Counted from the first letter of the stretch, positions 8,122 to 16,464 are shown. The stretch: DNA of 64,000 nucleotides from Geomonas azotofigens (GCF_018919395.1 NZ_JAHLME010000006.1:1-64000), one strand, 5' to 3'. Made by a program: numbers and translations. The notes: generated by a model from the sequence alone, not told the origin.

Positions 8122-8544
8122 ATGAAGGTTTCAAGCACCATTATCGCGGCGGTGTGCATGATATTCCTGGCCAATGCTGGAGCCTGCCTGGCCATCGACC
8201 AATCGATTTGTACTCCCGGCGAGATCACCTACTATCCGGGCGGCCAATTGAAATCCTGCACACTGAAGGATGATGTCATCGTAAGTGGCGTTAAATGCAA
8301 GCAGTATGCGTCCGTCACCCTGTTTCAATCAGGAACCCTTCAAAGTTGCGTCACAAGCGACTATTTCAATTACGGAGATATTACCTGCAACCAGTACGGC
8401 CAGGTCAGTTTCCATGCAAACGGCAAACTGGACACCTGCAATCTTTCCAAATCGCTGACGATCGACGGCAAGACCTGCGCCGCATTCGAAAACATCTCGC
8501 TTTTCGAAAACGGGAAACTGAAGTCCTGCAGCGCCCCTCATTGA
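8122..8544 (+). CDS. Secreted Cys-rich protein with 30-residue MORN-like repeats
   Basis: 140 residues from the ATG after GGGAGGTGG; an upstream in-frame ATG at 8056 has no good ribosome site. Residues 1-25 are a signal peptide ending near ANAGACLA. The mature part is about 3.5 copies of an exact 30-residue unit of the form (I/V)x(Y/L/F)xxxGxLxSC...xC, e.g. ITYYPGGQLKSC, VTLFQSGTLQSC, VSFHANGKLDTC, ISLFENGKLKSC. Each unit carries two Cys, suggesting stacked beta-hairpins locked by disulfides, probably periplasmic or extracellular. The pattern resembles MORN/YwqK-type repeats but the Cys spacing is distinctive. An inverted repeat CCCCTCCT/AGGAGGGG (about 8065-8098) sits in its leader. Confidence 0.7.
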   Translation: MKVSSTIIAAVCMIFLANAGACLAIDQSICTPGEITYYPGGQLKSCTLKDDVIVSGVKCKQYASVTLFQSGTLQSCVTSDYFNYGDITCNQYGQVSFHANGKLDTCNLSKSLTIDGKTCAAFENISLFENGKLKSCSAPH

Positions 8545-9165
8545 CCGGCGCCGGCCACCTGTGACAGGAGGCGGGAAAGGCCGTAGTCTTGGAACCGGCC
8601 AGATCCAACAACCGCATTCACCTCGTCATTGCTTAACAGGCTCAGGTAGTCCAGGTCGTCGCCCCCCCGTGGACGATATTCCTTCCATAACCTTACCTTC
8701 ACTCGTAAAAGGGAACTGCTGGGCCCGCCCCGCCGTAAAAAGCCCCCAATAATGCTACCGTTGTGGGTGCCAGCTTGGAATCGGTGACGCCGGACCTCCG
8801 GCCCCGGGTGCACGTTAACCTCCGGGATCAGGTCCTATGCAAGGAGCCGATCGGGAACCTACGTGCCGGAACATGTCGCTTGATAAGAATATGTGCATAA
8901 AACTGAATTTATATTAAAAGGGAAAATGCAGCCGACCCTTCAGTAGGTAACGAGTCACTGAGCACAGCCACCTTAAGCATAACTGTCATATGTAGCAGTC
9001 AAAAATTTTGGCATTAGTCATATACGGAAATGGGTGTTATCATAAAAAGCGAATTCCAAAACCATCCCACCATTTAATGTACACAAACAAATGTTAAAAT
9101 TATTTTTACTATTTAAACTTCTGTATAAAGTTTTGCCCTGAGTATCGGGACACAAGAGGTGACAG
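8545..9165. other. Intergenic region before the intact EBP gene
   Basis: No gene is visible in about 620 bp. It contains the palindrome-like site 8982-8999 and AT-rich sequence up to the EBP start. A degenerate -24/-12 match (TGT in place of TGG, then TTGC, at 9122-9136, correct spacing) lies 133 bp from the palindrome; the lost G makes it doubtful. Confidence 0.5.
8982..8999. promoter_or_regulatory. Candidate EBP site upstream of the intact EBP gene
   Basis: ACTGTCATATGTAGCAGT is an imperfect inverted repeat (ACTGTCA against ACTGCTA). It matches 16 of 18 bases of the site before the second EBP gene (12647-12664, minus). Its distance to the start codon (about 167 bp) is nearly the same as at that gene (about 171 bp). 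Confidence 0.55.
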
Positions 9166-10929
9166 ATGGGCATTGACAAAAACAAGGGCCTTTTGAATAC
9201 GATTGCCAAACCACGTCCCACAGGACAGCACCGGTTAAGTGCCCAATCGGTTTTTTCGCCCCCGCTGACAAAGGAGGCGATGCTGAGACTTGTTCAGCAG
9301 CTTGAAATCCACCAGATCGAACTTGAATCGCAGAACGAGGAGTTGCGCCGGGCCAGAGAAGCGCTTGAGGTATCGCGCAACAGCTACGCAGAGCTCTACG
9401 ACTTTGCCCCCGCAGGCTATTTCACCTTCGATATCAATGGGGTGATTCGGCAGGTAAACCTTACCGGCGCCAACCTATTGGGGGTGGAACGGCACCTGCT
9501 GGTCGACACGCCCTTCGCCCGGTATATCGCCGACGCACAAGGAAGGGAGCTTTTCCCCCGGCACCTGGCGAATGTCGCCCAGAATTCGAGTCTACAGCAG
9601 TGTGAAATCAGGCTCAAAGGGAAAGGAGATTCTATCGTCTACACCCAGTTTCGCAGCGTCAGGGTCGACGACAGCAGCAGCTCGCATATCCGTATCTTTT
9701 GCTCGGTGGTTGACGGTACCATTGCCAGGCGCCTGAAGGAGGACCTGCAAAAGTCTCATGACAATCTCGAGTCAACCGTGTCGGAGCGGACCGGAAAACT
9801 GGCCAGGGCAAATCAGATGCTCGCACGGGAAGTTGAGGAACGCAAGAAGACGGAGGAGTCGCTCCAAGATGCCTGTTCCGAGATAAAGCGTCTGAAGGAC
9901 CGGCTCCAGGCCGAAAACATCTACCTGCAGCAAGAGGTTGCCCGGCAGTACAACAGCTGCGAGATTATCGGACAAAGCGAAGCCCTTTCGCAGGTAATGG
10001 CCCGTATAGAACAGGTAGCCCCCATGGATGCGACGGTTCTCCTGCAGGGCGAGACCGGTACCGGCAAGGGAATGGCGGCGCGGGCCATCCACAGAAGCTC
10101 TGCCCGCAGAGAGCGCCCCATGATAACGGTCAACTGCACTACGCTGCCGGCTACCCTTGTAGAGAGCGAGCTTTTTGGGCGGGAAAAGGGGGCTTTCACT
10201 GGGGCTTTTGCAAGGCAGATCGGGCGCTTCGAACTGGCCGACGGCGGCACCATATTCCTTGACGAAATCGGCGATTTGCCGCTTGAGTTGCAAAGCAAAC
10301 TGCTCAGGGTCATCCAGGACGGGGAGTTCGAGCGATTGGGCGCCAACCATACCATTAAGACCGATGTACGTATCATCGCGGCTACCAACCGAAATCTGGA
10401 ACAGGAAATCCGGACCGGCAGGTTCCGGGAAGACCTCTACTACCGGCTCAACGTATTTCCAATCTCGATGCCACCACTTAGGCAGCGCAGTGAAGACATA
10501 CCGCTGCTGGTTGAGTTTTTTCTCGCCAAGTTCAACAAGAAAATCGGCAGGGAAATCACCACCGTACCGAGTGAGACCATGCGCGCCTTGCAGAAATACC
10601 ACTGGCCCGGCAACGTGCGGGAATTGGAGAGTGTAATCGAGCGGGCGGTAATCACGAGCCAAGGGAGCACGCTACAGGTACTGGACCAGTTCAACAATTT
10701 CCGCATGAAAGAGGATGCAGCAAATAACACAGGGCCGGCGGCGAATGAAGAGAGGGAGGAAGGGGAAGGTATCAAAACCCTCGTCGATCTGGAACGCGAC
10801 TACATCCTCGGTGTGCTGCTGAAAACAGGTTGGCGCATTGAGGGAGCCAGTGGTGCGGCAGGGATACTCGGACTCAATGCCAGCACCCTGCGCGCACGTA
10901 TGCGAAAATTCGGAATCATCCGTAAATAG
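9166..10929 (+). CDS. PAS-containing sigma-54-dependent transcriptional activator (intact EBP)
   Basis: 587 residues; AGAGGTG precedes the ATG. Order: N-terminal helix/coiled coil (about 35-75), PAS domain (about 75-190), a second coiled coil (about 190-260), AAA+ sigma-54 interaction domain (about 265-500) and a Fis-type HTH at the end. Key motifs are all present: Walker A GETGTGKG (295-302), GAFTGA (342-347), Walker B GTIFLDE (361-367) and [10 protein letters not shown]. The recognition helix lies in [17 protein letters not shown]. No receiver domain, so activity is probably set by a ligand or redox change at the PAS domain. It is the obvious candidate to bind the palindromes and drive the -24/-12 promoters at 7366, 12533, 13184 and 16558; that link is inferred from position and sequence. 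Confidence 0.9.
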   Translation: MGIDKNKGLLNTIAKPRPTGQHRLSAQSVFSPPLTKEAMLRLVQQLEIHQIELESQNEELRRAREALEVSRNSYAELYDFAPAGYFTFDINGVIRQVNLTGANLLGVERHLLVDTPFARYIADAQGRELFPRHLANVAQNSSLQQCEIRLKGKGDSIVYTQFRSVRVDDSSSSHIRIFCSVVDGTIARRLKEDLQKSHDNLESTVSERTGKLARANQMLAREVEERKKTEESLQDACSEIKRLKDRLQAENIYLQQEVARQYNSCEIIGQSEALSQVMARIEQVAPMDATVLLQGETGTGKGMAARAIHRSSARRERPMITVNCTTLPATLVESELFGREKGAFTGAFARQIGRFELADGGTIFLDEIGDLPLELQSKLLRVIQDGEFERLGANHTIKTDVRIIAATNRNLEQEIRTGRFREDLYYRLNVFPISMPPLRQRSEDIPLLVEFFLAKFNKKIGREITTVPSETMRALQKYHWPGNVRELESVIERAVITSQGSTLQVLDQFNNFRMKEDAANNTGPAANEEREEGEGIKTLVDLERDYILGVLLKTGWRIEGASGAAGILGLNASTLRARMRKFGIIRK

Positions 10930-10938
10930 TTGGCAACT

Positions 10939-11184
10939 TCATGGCTTATGCTTCGTTTCTTGATCGCGCTTTAACTTCCTGCAGCCTTCGATCAGTGCAA
11001 TTTTCTGGGTCTCGATGGCTGCCTCACAGGAACGTTCATCTTCGGCGGTCAATGGCGCTGTACCGTTTCTCGACTCTAGCAGGTTTTCTATATTAGACTC
11101 GATCCCTCGTACGAACCCGATGAATTCTCTATATTGTCTTTCTTTGATGTCTTCTGTCTTGTCCTTGATGCTGCTGATATCCAT
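10939..11184 (-). CDS. Small acidic helical hypothetical protein
   Basis: 81 residues with AAAAGGAG before the ATG. Largely helical and charged (KDKTEDIKERQYREFIGFVR...), no Cys pair, no signal peptide, no family I recognise. It lies convergent to the intact EBP gene (9-bp gap) and downstream of a palindrome of the EBP-site family (11311-11328). A -24/-12-like sequence (GGCAC...TGCA) between them, at about 11224-11235, has 8 nt between GG and GC instead of 10, so sigma-54 control is doubtful. Confidence 0.65.
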   Translation of the reverse strand: MDISSIKDKTEDIKERQYREFIGFVRGIESNIENLLESRNGTAPLTAEDERSCEAAIETQKIALIEGCRKLKRDQETKHKP

Positions 11185-11310
11185 GGCAGTCTCCTTTTAT
11201 CGGTATTACTGTTCCTACGCCTTGCATCTCGTGCCGGCGCAGTATGAATTGTCGAGGTAGCGGGACAGGTTGGCGAACCCGTCCTGGATTGCCGGCTCAG
11301 GGGATGGGGG

Positions 11311-11328
11311 AGCGGTATATGTGACAGT
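11311..11328. promoter_or_regulatory. Candidate EBP site upstream of the 81-residue protein
   Basis: On the minus strand it reads ACTGTCACATATACCGCT, sharing ACTGTCA-YATR with the sites at 8982 and 16447. The right half is diverged. Its centre is 135 bp upstream of the minus-strand gene 10939-11184. Confidence 0.4.
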
Positions 11329-11354
11329 CGTTAGGCAGGCAAACAGTTGATCGT

Positions 11355-12476
11355 TCACTGGTCACGCCTGTACTGGCGGAGGATGCCGAATTTCCGCATC
11401 CGTGCCCGAAGCGTGCTGGGATTAAGCCCGAGGAGTACGGCCGCTCCGCGATCCCCCTCGATGCGCCAACCTGTTTTTTGCAGCACGTTGAAGATGTAGC
11501 CACGTTCCAGTTCGGCAAGTGCCTTGATCTCCATCTCCCCAGTACGAATGATGCCGGACTTTTCCCAGACCTGCAGTTCGCCCCCATGGCCGGTGATCAA
11601 CGCCCGCTCGATGATGTTCTCGAGCTCCCTGACGTTTCCGGGCCAGTGGTAAGACTGCAGGTCGCCTAGTGTAGCGCTGGAGACGCTTGCTGCCTTCTTG
11701 CCGATTTGCCCGTAGTGTTTGGCAAGGAAATGATCTACGAGCAGCGGGATGTCTTCTTTGCGCTTCCGAAGGGGGGGGATCGTGATGGGAAATGCGCTGA
11801 GGCGGCAGAACAGGTCCCCCCGAAACCTGCCAGCCCGAACCTCCGGCTCCAAGTCCCGGTTGCTTGCCACAATGACCCGCACATCGACCTTTATGGTGCG
11901 AGGGCTGTCCATACGCTGGAGTTCCCCGTCCTGGATGAGTCGGAGCAGTCTCCCCTGCAGTTCCGGTGACAGTTCGGCGATCTCTTCAAGGAGTATCGTG
12001 CTTGCATCGGCCAGCTCGAAACGCCCGATCTGCCGCCCCTCGGCTCCGGCACACTCTCCACTCTCCCACCCGAAGAGCTCGCATTCGACCAGGTTCGGAG
12101 GCAGTGCCGCTAGGTTGACCGTGACCATGGGCCGGTCCCTGCGAGAGCTTTTGTTGTGGATGGCGTGTGCCGCTACTCTCTTCCCTGTGCCGGCCTCTCC
12201 AATCAGCAGTACCGTCGTATTCAGGAAAGCTGCCTGGTCGACCCGCCGCAGGAGCTGCAAAATGGCGTTGCTTCTACCAATGACCTCGCCGAAGTTATAC
12301 TTCTTGGCTACCTCCTGCTGCAGGTATCTGTTCTCGGCCTGAAATCTGTCTTTCAAGCGCTTTATCTCCGCATAGGCACCAAGGAGTGATCCCTCCGCCC
12401 TCTTGCGCTCCTCTATCTCCTGGGTCAGCTGCATATTCGCCCGGGCCAGGTCGTTGAGTCGTCTGTCCACTTCCAT
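11355..12476 (-). CDS. Degenerate sigma-54 activator paralogue lacking GAFTGA and the PAS domain
   Basis: 373 residues. It aligns with the C-terminal two-thirds of the EBP at 9166: coiled coil (1-55), AAA+ core (60-300) and Fis-type HTH at the end. Walker A (GEAGTGKR, 93-100) is kept. The sigma-54 contact loop GAFTGA has become GECAGA (140-145) and the Walker B Asp is Glu (LLEEI, Glu164). The PAS sensory region is missing. The recognition helix [17 protein letters not shown] differs by one residue from the intact EBP, so it should bind the same DNA. It should be unable, or poorly able, to open sigma-54 promoters. It is itself preceded by a near-perfect -24/-12 promoter and a palindrome. A decoy or feedback-inhibitor role is plausible; simple decay is the alternative, although the frame is fully open. 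Confidence 0.8.
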   Translation of the reverse strand: MEVDRRLNDLARANMQLTQEIEERKRAEGSLLGAYAEIKRLKDRFQAENRYLQQEVAKKYNFGEVIGRSNAILQLLRRVDQAAFLNTTVLLIGEAGTGKRVAAHAIHNKSSRRDRPMVTVNLAALPPNLVECELFGWESGECAGAEGRQIGRFELADASTILLEEIAELSPELQGRLLRLIQDGELQRMDSPRTIKVDVRVIVASNRDLEPEVRAGRFRGDLFCRLSAFPITIPPLRKRKEDIPLLVDHFLAKHYGQIGKKAASVSSATLGDLQSYHWPGNVRELENIIERALITGHGGELQVWEKSGIIRTGEMEIKALAELERGYIFNVLQKTGWRIEGDRGAAVLLGLNPSTLRARMRKFGILRQYRRDQ

Positions 12477-12517
12477 CCACCTCTACCTCCCTGTCCGCGT
12501 CCTGCCAAGGAGGATTT

Positions 12518-12533
12518 CGCAACATGCGTGCCA
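12518..12533 (-). promoter_or_regulatory. Sigma-54 promoter of the degenerate EBP gene
   Basis: On the minus strand TGGCACGCATGTTGCG matches the TGGCAC-N5-TTGC consensus perfectly, with GG and GC 10 nt apart. Predicted transcription starts near 12508, about 31 nt before the ATG at 12476. The candidate enhancer at 12647-12664 is centred 124 bp upstream of the GG. Confidence 0.8.
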
Positions 12534-12646
12534 GACAAAGCCGCCGGCGATGGAGAATGCAAGCTGCCGATTGAACAGGGAAAAATCAGATAAGGGATTC
12601 GGTGGGAGAGATAAGGCGTCGAGGGGAATCCGTCAGGTTTACCATA

Positions 12647-12664
12647 ACTGCTACATATGACGGA
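12647..12664. promoter_or_regulatory. Candidate EBP enhancer site before the degenerate EBP gene
   Basis: The minus strand reads TCCGTCATATGTAGCAGT, 16/18 identical to the site at 8982-8999. Its spacing to the -24/-12 promoter is typical of EBP upstream activating sequences. Confidence 0.6.
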
Positions 12665-12775
12665 GAGCCTGGCAGATGTTGGCGGGTGAGACCGATAAGG
12701 GGTGAAATCTTCAGCGGTAGCGAAAGCAATTGGCTTGACTTCGATCCTGAACCCAGCGCGCCGCGGGGAGATTAA

Positions 12776-12945
12776 CCAACTGCCAAATTGTAACGAACTC
12801 CCTGCTGCAACAAGCTTCTCAAGCCTCGCAATTTCCTCGCGCAACCCCGCCTCCAGGGCCTTGGCAGCGGTGATATCGGAAAAGGTGATCACCACCCCGT
12901 CGATTACCTCCTCCATGGTGCGGTAAGGCAGGACACAACTAACGT
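12776..12945 (-). pseudogene. Remnant of a CheR/PAS-type signalling protein
   Basis: A minus-strand frame contains VLPYRTMEEVIDGVVITF followed by SDITAAK and a helical ALEAGLREEIARLEKL tail. This is the hallmark end of the PAS domain in CheB/CheR-PAS fusion proteins (VLPYRTxxxxIDGVVITFxDIT). Sequence before and after it in the frame is unrelated, so only about 55 residues survive. It lies directly upstream of the degenerate EBP gene, which lacks its own sensory domain, but the two are in separate frames and a -24/-12 promoter lies between them. Confidence 0.6.
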
Positions 12946-13061
12946 GCCAGTTTAAACTCCTGATCACTTGCAGAGTTAAATGGCAGACATGCTTAGACTC
13001 ACTGAACGGCCCCTCCCTCGCACACGGCACTTTGCAAAGGAAACCTGTCGTATTTGGCAAT

Positions 13062-13079
13062 GCCGTCATATATAGCGGC
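13062..13079. promoter_or_regulatory. Candidate EBP enhancer site before the lipoprotein/radical-SAM cluster
   Basis: GCCGTCATATATAGCGGC is a near-palindrome of the same family (CCGTCATAT is shared with the minus-strand site at 12647-12664). Its centre is 115 bp upstream of the -24 GG at 13185-13186. Confidence 0.6.
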
Positions 13080-13183
13080 CTACCGACTGAATGCGCGGTG
13101 CCAGGGTTCAGGCTAAAAGAACCGGGTCGCGCTTTCGGCTGTCCCGTCGCCCATTTGCCTCTTACACTACCGCGACCGGCTCT

Positions 13184-13199
13184 GGGCACACAAGCTGCA
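13184..13199 (+). promoter_or_regulatory. Sigma-54 promoter of the repeat-rich lipoprotein
   Basis: GGGCACACAAGCTGCA has GG and GC exactly 10 nt apart and a good GGCAC -24 block; the -12 element is CTGCA rather than TTGCA. Predicted transcription starts near 13210, giving a leader of about 80 nt to the ATG at 13292. Confidence 0.6.
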
Positions 13200-13291
13200 G
13201 CGGTATTACCGGTCGAGGGCTACGCGCCCAGCCGGCCACCGTGTGTCGCAAACAGAGTGGCCCATGAAAACCTGAGCAAAGGAGCACGAAA

Positions 13292-13492
13292 ATGAAAAAA
13301 ACAATGACAACCGTTGGCTTGTTAGTGGCGGCAATGATGCTGTCCGGCTGCATTGTCCCATACTGGGGCGACGATGGTCGCGACGGTTACCGCGATGGTG
13401 GTTACCGAGATGGTGGTTACCGCGATGGCGGGCACAGGGATGGCGGATACCGCGATAGGGGGGAACGTTACGAAGGCGGGGAACGCCGTTGA
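13292..13492 (+). CDS. Small lipoprotein with YRDGG repeats
   Basis: 66 residues; AAAGGAG lies 7 nt before the ATG. The signal peptide ends in a lipobox (MMLSGC, Cys about 20). The mature part is a low-complexity run of GYRDGG/HRDGG/YRDRG units, about six copies, encoded by an equally repetitive GGTTACCGNGATGG sequence. Expected to be lipid-anchored and disordered in the envelope. Similar small Gly/Tyr/Asp-rich lipoproteins recur in the window (35028-35192). Preceded by a sigma-54 promoter and palindrome; may be the first gene of a transcript that continues into the radical-SAM gene 265 bp downstream. Confidence 0.7.
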   Translation: MKKTMTTVGLLVAAMMLSGCIVPYWGDDGRDGYRDGGYRDGGYRDGGHRDGGYRDRGERYEGGERR

Positions 13493-13757
13493 CGACAGCG
13501 TCGATGCTCTGGTCGACACGACCTGGATTCGCCGCGGGCCCAAGGTCAGAACCTGTCAGGTCAATTTGCTGATGGTGGCTGTACCCTACCATTTGTTCCA
13601 GCTATGCCAGACTTTACGGACCAGATACGCTTGGACTTCGTCTCCATTACAGTGGTCCACGTTTTCTACCACGAGAAGCGCATAATCGAGTCGGGCACGC
13701 ATCACCCGATGAGCGACAACCGGGGTGCCTAAGTCCGACATACTCAAAGAGGCTGAG

Positions 13758-15275
13758 ATGAATGTTCTACTCGTCTATCCTAAGTACCCGGACACCTACT
13801 GGAGTTTCCGTCATGCCCTGCCGTTTATCGGCAAAAAGGCGGTTTTCCCTCCGCTCGGACTTCTTACGGTGGCGGCAATGCTTCCACGACAGTGGCAATT
13901 GAGGCTTATTGATCTGAATGTCGAGCGGCTTTCGGACAGCGACCTGCAGTGGGCCGACCACGTCTTCATCAGTGCTATGACAGTCCAGAGGGAATCGACA
14001 CAGGAGGTTATCGACCGATGCCGCAGCTTTGGGGTCAAGACCGTCGGGGGAGGCCCGCTTTTCACGACCTGTCATGACGAATTCCCGCAGGTGGACCACC
14101 TCGTGCTCGGTGAGGCGGAGGTGACCTTGCCCCGGTTTCTGGCGGACTTGGAAGTAAAGATGCCGCAGCGGTTGTACCTTCCCGACGGTCGCCCCGACAT
14201 CTCCCGCACCCCGCTGCCCCGATGGAGTCTCATCGACTTGCGCAAGTACGCTTCCATGAATATCCAGTATTCCCGGGGATGCCCCTTCGACTGCGAGTTT
14301 TGCGACATCACCCAACTCTTCGGGCGAGAGCCGAGAACCAAGACGAAGGACCAGGTGATAGCCGAACTGGAAGCGCTCTACTCGGGAGGATGGCGTGGAG
14401 GGGTCTTTTTCGTTGATGACAATTTCATTGGCGACAAACAGAAGCTGAAAAGCGATGTTCTCCCATCCGTAATTGCGTGGATGAAGCGGCATGGACACCC
14501 CTTCTTCTTCTATACCGAGGCTTCCATCAATCTCGCTGACGACCCTCAGCTCCTGGAACTCATGTCCGCCGCCGGGTTCCGCGAGGTCTTCATCGGCATT
14601 GAAAGCCCCGAAGAGGATGCACTCAGGGAAACCGGAAAAACCCAGAACCGCAACCGCGATCTCGCCGCCTCGGTCAGGTGCATCCAACGGGCGGGGCTAC
14701 AGGTTCAAGGGGGCTTCATCGTCGGCTTCGACAGCGACTCGCCCGCTATTTTCGACAAGCAACTTCGCTTCATCCAGGATAGCGGCATTGTCGTGGCTAT
14801 GGTGGGCATATTGATGGTCCTACGGGGAACCAAGCTGCATGGCCGACTCTCAAACGAAGGAAGAATCATCAATAGCTCGACCGGGAACAATACGGAAGCC
14901 TTCCTGAATTACCTTCCGAAGATGCCCCCCCAGGACCTGATAGCAGGGTACCAGCGCCTGGTCAGAACCCTCTATTCCCCCAACTACTTCTACGACCGCC
15001 TGATGATCTTTCTGAAAGAGTACCGACTTTCGGAGACATCCTCGTTTGCGCTGCTGCAGCGCCGTGATATCAGGGCATTCTTCCGTTCCATGTTGTTTCT
15101 CGGCATCCTTGGAAGAGAGCGAATTCACTACTGGAAGGTATTCTTCTGGACGTTGCTGAGGAAACCACGACTGCTGCCGCTCGCTATAACGCTCACGATC
15201 TACGGTTTTCATTTCCGCACCGTCGCAGCCGCAATATGCTCGACGCCTCACAGTACTTCCCTGGAGGAGAGGTAA
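13758..15275 (+). CDS. B12-binding radical SAM protein with DUF4070-like C-terminus
   Basis: 505 residues from the ATG preceded by AAAGAGG; an upstream GTG at 13725 lacks a ribosome site. Order: cobalamin-binding Rossmann-like domain (1-135; VLLVYPKYPDTYWSF, PPLGLLTVA, GGGPLFT), radical SAM core (about 165-385) with CPFDCEFC giving the CX3CX2C cluster at Cys175/179/182, then a C-terminal region with two hydrophobic stretches. This architecture matches the class B cobalamin-dependent methyltransferase group that includes hopanoid C-2 methylase HpnP, but no hopanoid gene is nearby, so the substrate is unknown. It is followed directly by GGDEF and ferritin-like genes. Confidence 0.8.
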   Translation: MNVLLVYPKYPDTYWSFRHALPFIGKKAVFPPLGLLTVAAMLPRQWQLRLIDLNVERLSDSDLQWADHVFISAMTVQRESTQEVIDRCRSFGVKTVGGGPLFTTCHDEFPQVDHLVLGEAEVTLPRFLADLEVKMPQRLYLPDGRPDISRTPLPRWSLIDLRKYASMNIQYSRGCPFDCEFCDITQLFGREPRTKTKDQVIAELEALYSGGWRGGVFFVDDNFIGDKQKLKSDVLPSVIAWMKRHGHPFFFYTEASINLADDPQLLELMSAAGFREVFIGIESPEEDALRETGKTQNRNRDLAASVRCIQRAGLQVQGGFIVGFDSDSPAIFDKQLRFIQDSGIVVAMVGILMVLRGTKLHGRLSNEGRIINSSTGNNTEAFLNYLPKMPPQDLIAGYQRLVRTLYSPNYFYDRLMIFLKEYRLSETSSFALLQRRDIRAFFRSMLFLGILGRERIHYWKVFFWTLLRKPRLLPLAITLTIYGFHFRTVAAAICSTPHSTSLEER

Positions 15276-15336
15276 GGGTATCGAATCCCTGCCGTGGGCT
15301 GGCCTATCTTCGCAATACGAAAACACTCACGACGCG

Positions 15337-15807
15337 TTGACCGGCCTCTACAACAGGGCCTATTTCGATGAAGAACTGGAACGGCTGGCCCAGAGCGCTA
15401 TGTTTCCCATGAGCCTGGTGATGGCGGATGTCAACGAACTGAAAGGTGTCAATGACGCACTGGGGCATGCAGCGGGAGACGAGCTGATAAAGATGGCGGC
15501 CCGGGTCATCCGGCGCGCCTTCCGTACCAAGGACATCGTTTCTCGGATCGGAGGAGACGAGTTTGCGGTAATCCTGCCGCAGACGGCAACCAGTGTGGCC
15601 AGGGAAACCGTCCGCCGGATCATGAACTGCCCGGAGGTCGCGAATGGCCAGGTGAGCATCGCCTTCGGCATAGCCACCGCAAAAGACAGGGATCAGCTTC
15701 GGGACACCTTGAAGCTCAGTGACGAGAGGATGTATCGCGAAAAGTCGGAGCAGAAGCAATCACAGCCAGAAGTCCCTGAAGACCAGGGAGGAGGGGGAAC
15801 GCCATGA
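15337..15807 (+). CDS. Stand-alone GGDEF (diguanylate cyclase) domain protein, start uncertain
   Basis: 156 residues if TTG at 15337 is used. The domain is nearly complete: LTGLYNRAYFDEEL, DVNELKGVNDALGH, intact signature RIGGDEFAV and a C-terminal LKLSDERMY. The usual first residues of the domain (QYENTHDA) are in frame just upstream, where no ATG/GTG/TTG exists back to the radical-SAM stop at 15275. GGAGG overlaps that stop. Either a rare start codon is used, translation is coupled, or the N-terminal sensory part was lost. Its stop overlaps the ATG of the next gene (ATGA). c-di-GMP synthesis is plausible because the active site is intact; expression is unproven. Confidence 0.65.
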   Translation: MTGLYNRAYFDEELERLAQSAMFPMSLVMADVNELKGVNDALGHAAGDELIKMAARVIRRAFRTKDIVSRIGGDEFAVILPQTATSVARETVRRIMNCPEVANGQVSIAFGIATAKDRDQLRDTLKLSDERMYREKSEQKQSQPEVPEDQGGGGTP

Positions 15808-16289
15808 ATGTTTTCGATTGCGCCATAAAGATGGAAGAGGAGGCGAGGGGTTACTACCAGCAGCTGGCAGAGTCGGCCGGCACTGAGGAACTGAAGAATC
15901 TCTTCACCCTGCTGGCCCAGGCCGAGCAGGAACACCACGATGCCTTGGTGGAGCTGAAGGCGGGGATCACCTCAAGAAAATCGCAATTCGAGGCCTTGCG
16001 GGAGGCGGCCTGCCTCTTTAAACCCCTGCTCGCCAAGCGCGAACAGATGGCAGCGCTAAAAAAGGACCCGGATGCCTATCAGATGGTCACCCGCCAGGAG
16101 CAAAAGTCGATAACATTCTACGAGGAGCTGGCTGCGCAGACAAAGGACGACGAGGCGCGCAAGATCGTTCTAAGTATCGCCGACGAGGAACGCAGGCACC
16201 TGAGCATCGTCGAGAATATCTATTCCTTCGTCGAGTCGCCCAAGAACTTCCTTGCCTGGGGCGAGTTTAGTAACATCCAGGAATACTGA
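15804..16289 (+). CDS. Rubrerythrin/ferritin-like diiron protein
   Basis: 161 residues; ATG overlaps the stop of the GGDEF gene by 4 bp and AGGGAGGAGG lies upstream. Two helical hairpins with repeated Glu and ExxH motifs: KMEEEARGYY, AEQEHHDAL, then RQEQKSITFYEELA and DEERRHLSIVEN, i.e. the four-helix diiron site of the rubrerythrin family. The C-terminal rubredoxin (CxxC) domain is absent. Probable role in peroxide or iron handling in the cytoplasm. Coupling to a GGDEF gene and a radical-SAM enzyme suggests a redox-linked operon. Confidence 0.85.
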   Translation: MNVFDCAIKMEEEARGYYQQLAESAGTEELKNLFTLLAQAEQEHHDALVELKAGITSRKSQFEALREAACLFKPLLAKREQMAALKKDPDAYQMVTRQEQKSITFYEELAAQTKDDEARKIVLSIADEERRHLSIVENIYSFVESPKNFLAWGEFSNIQEY

Positions 16290-16446
16290 GAGATAAAGAG
16301 CCACCTGATTCGGATTTATCGGATTAGTACCGAAAGGCAGCCTTCGCTACAGAGCAAATAGATCCCATTATTGCGGGGGCCCCTCCAGAGGCCCCCCGCC
16401 ATCGCGAAGCGTCAGATAGTGGCGCTTTCTGCAACCCATTACGGAT

Positions 16447-16464
16447 ACTGTCAAATATGACAGT
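16447..16464. promoter_or_regulatory. Palindromic candidate EBP enhancer site (GGDEF-EAL gene)
   Basis: ACTGTCAAATATGACAGT has perfect 7-bp arms (ACTGTCA/TGACAGT) around a 4-nt centre. Its centre is 104 bp upstream of the -24 GG of the promoter at 16558. This is the cleanest member of the family. Confidence 0.7.

Noticed and set aside
11224-11235. Sigma-54 promoter for the 81-residue protein
   Set aside because: GGCAC and TGCA blocks are present, but GG and GC are 8 nt apart instead of 10, and sigma-54 tolerates such change poorly.
16373-16399. Terminator after the ferritin-like gene
   Set aside because: GCGGGGG/CCCCCGC can form a hairpin, but no T run follows on either strand, so only a weak structural element is supported.
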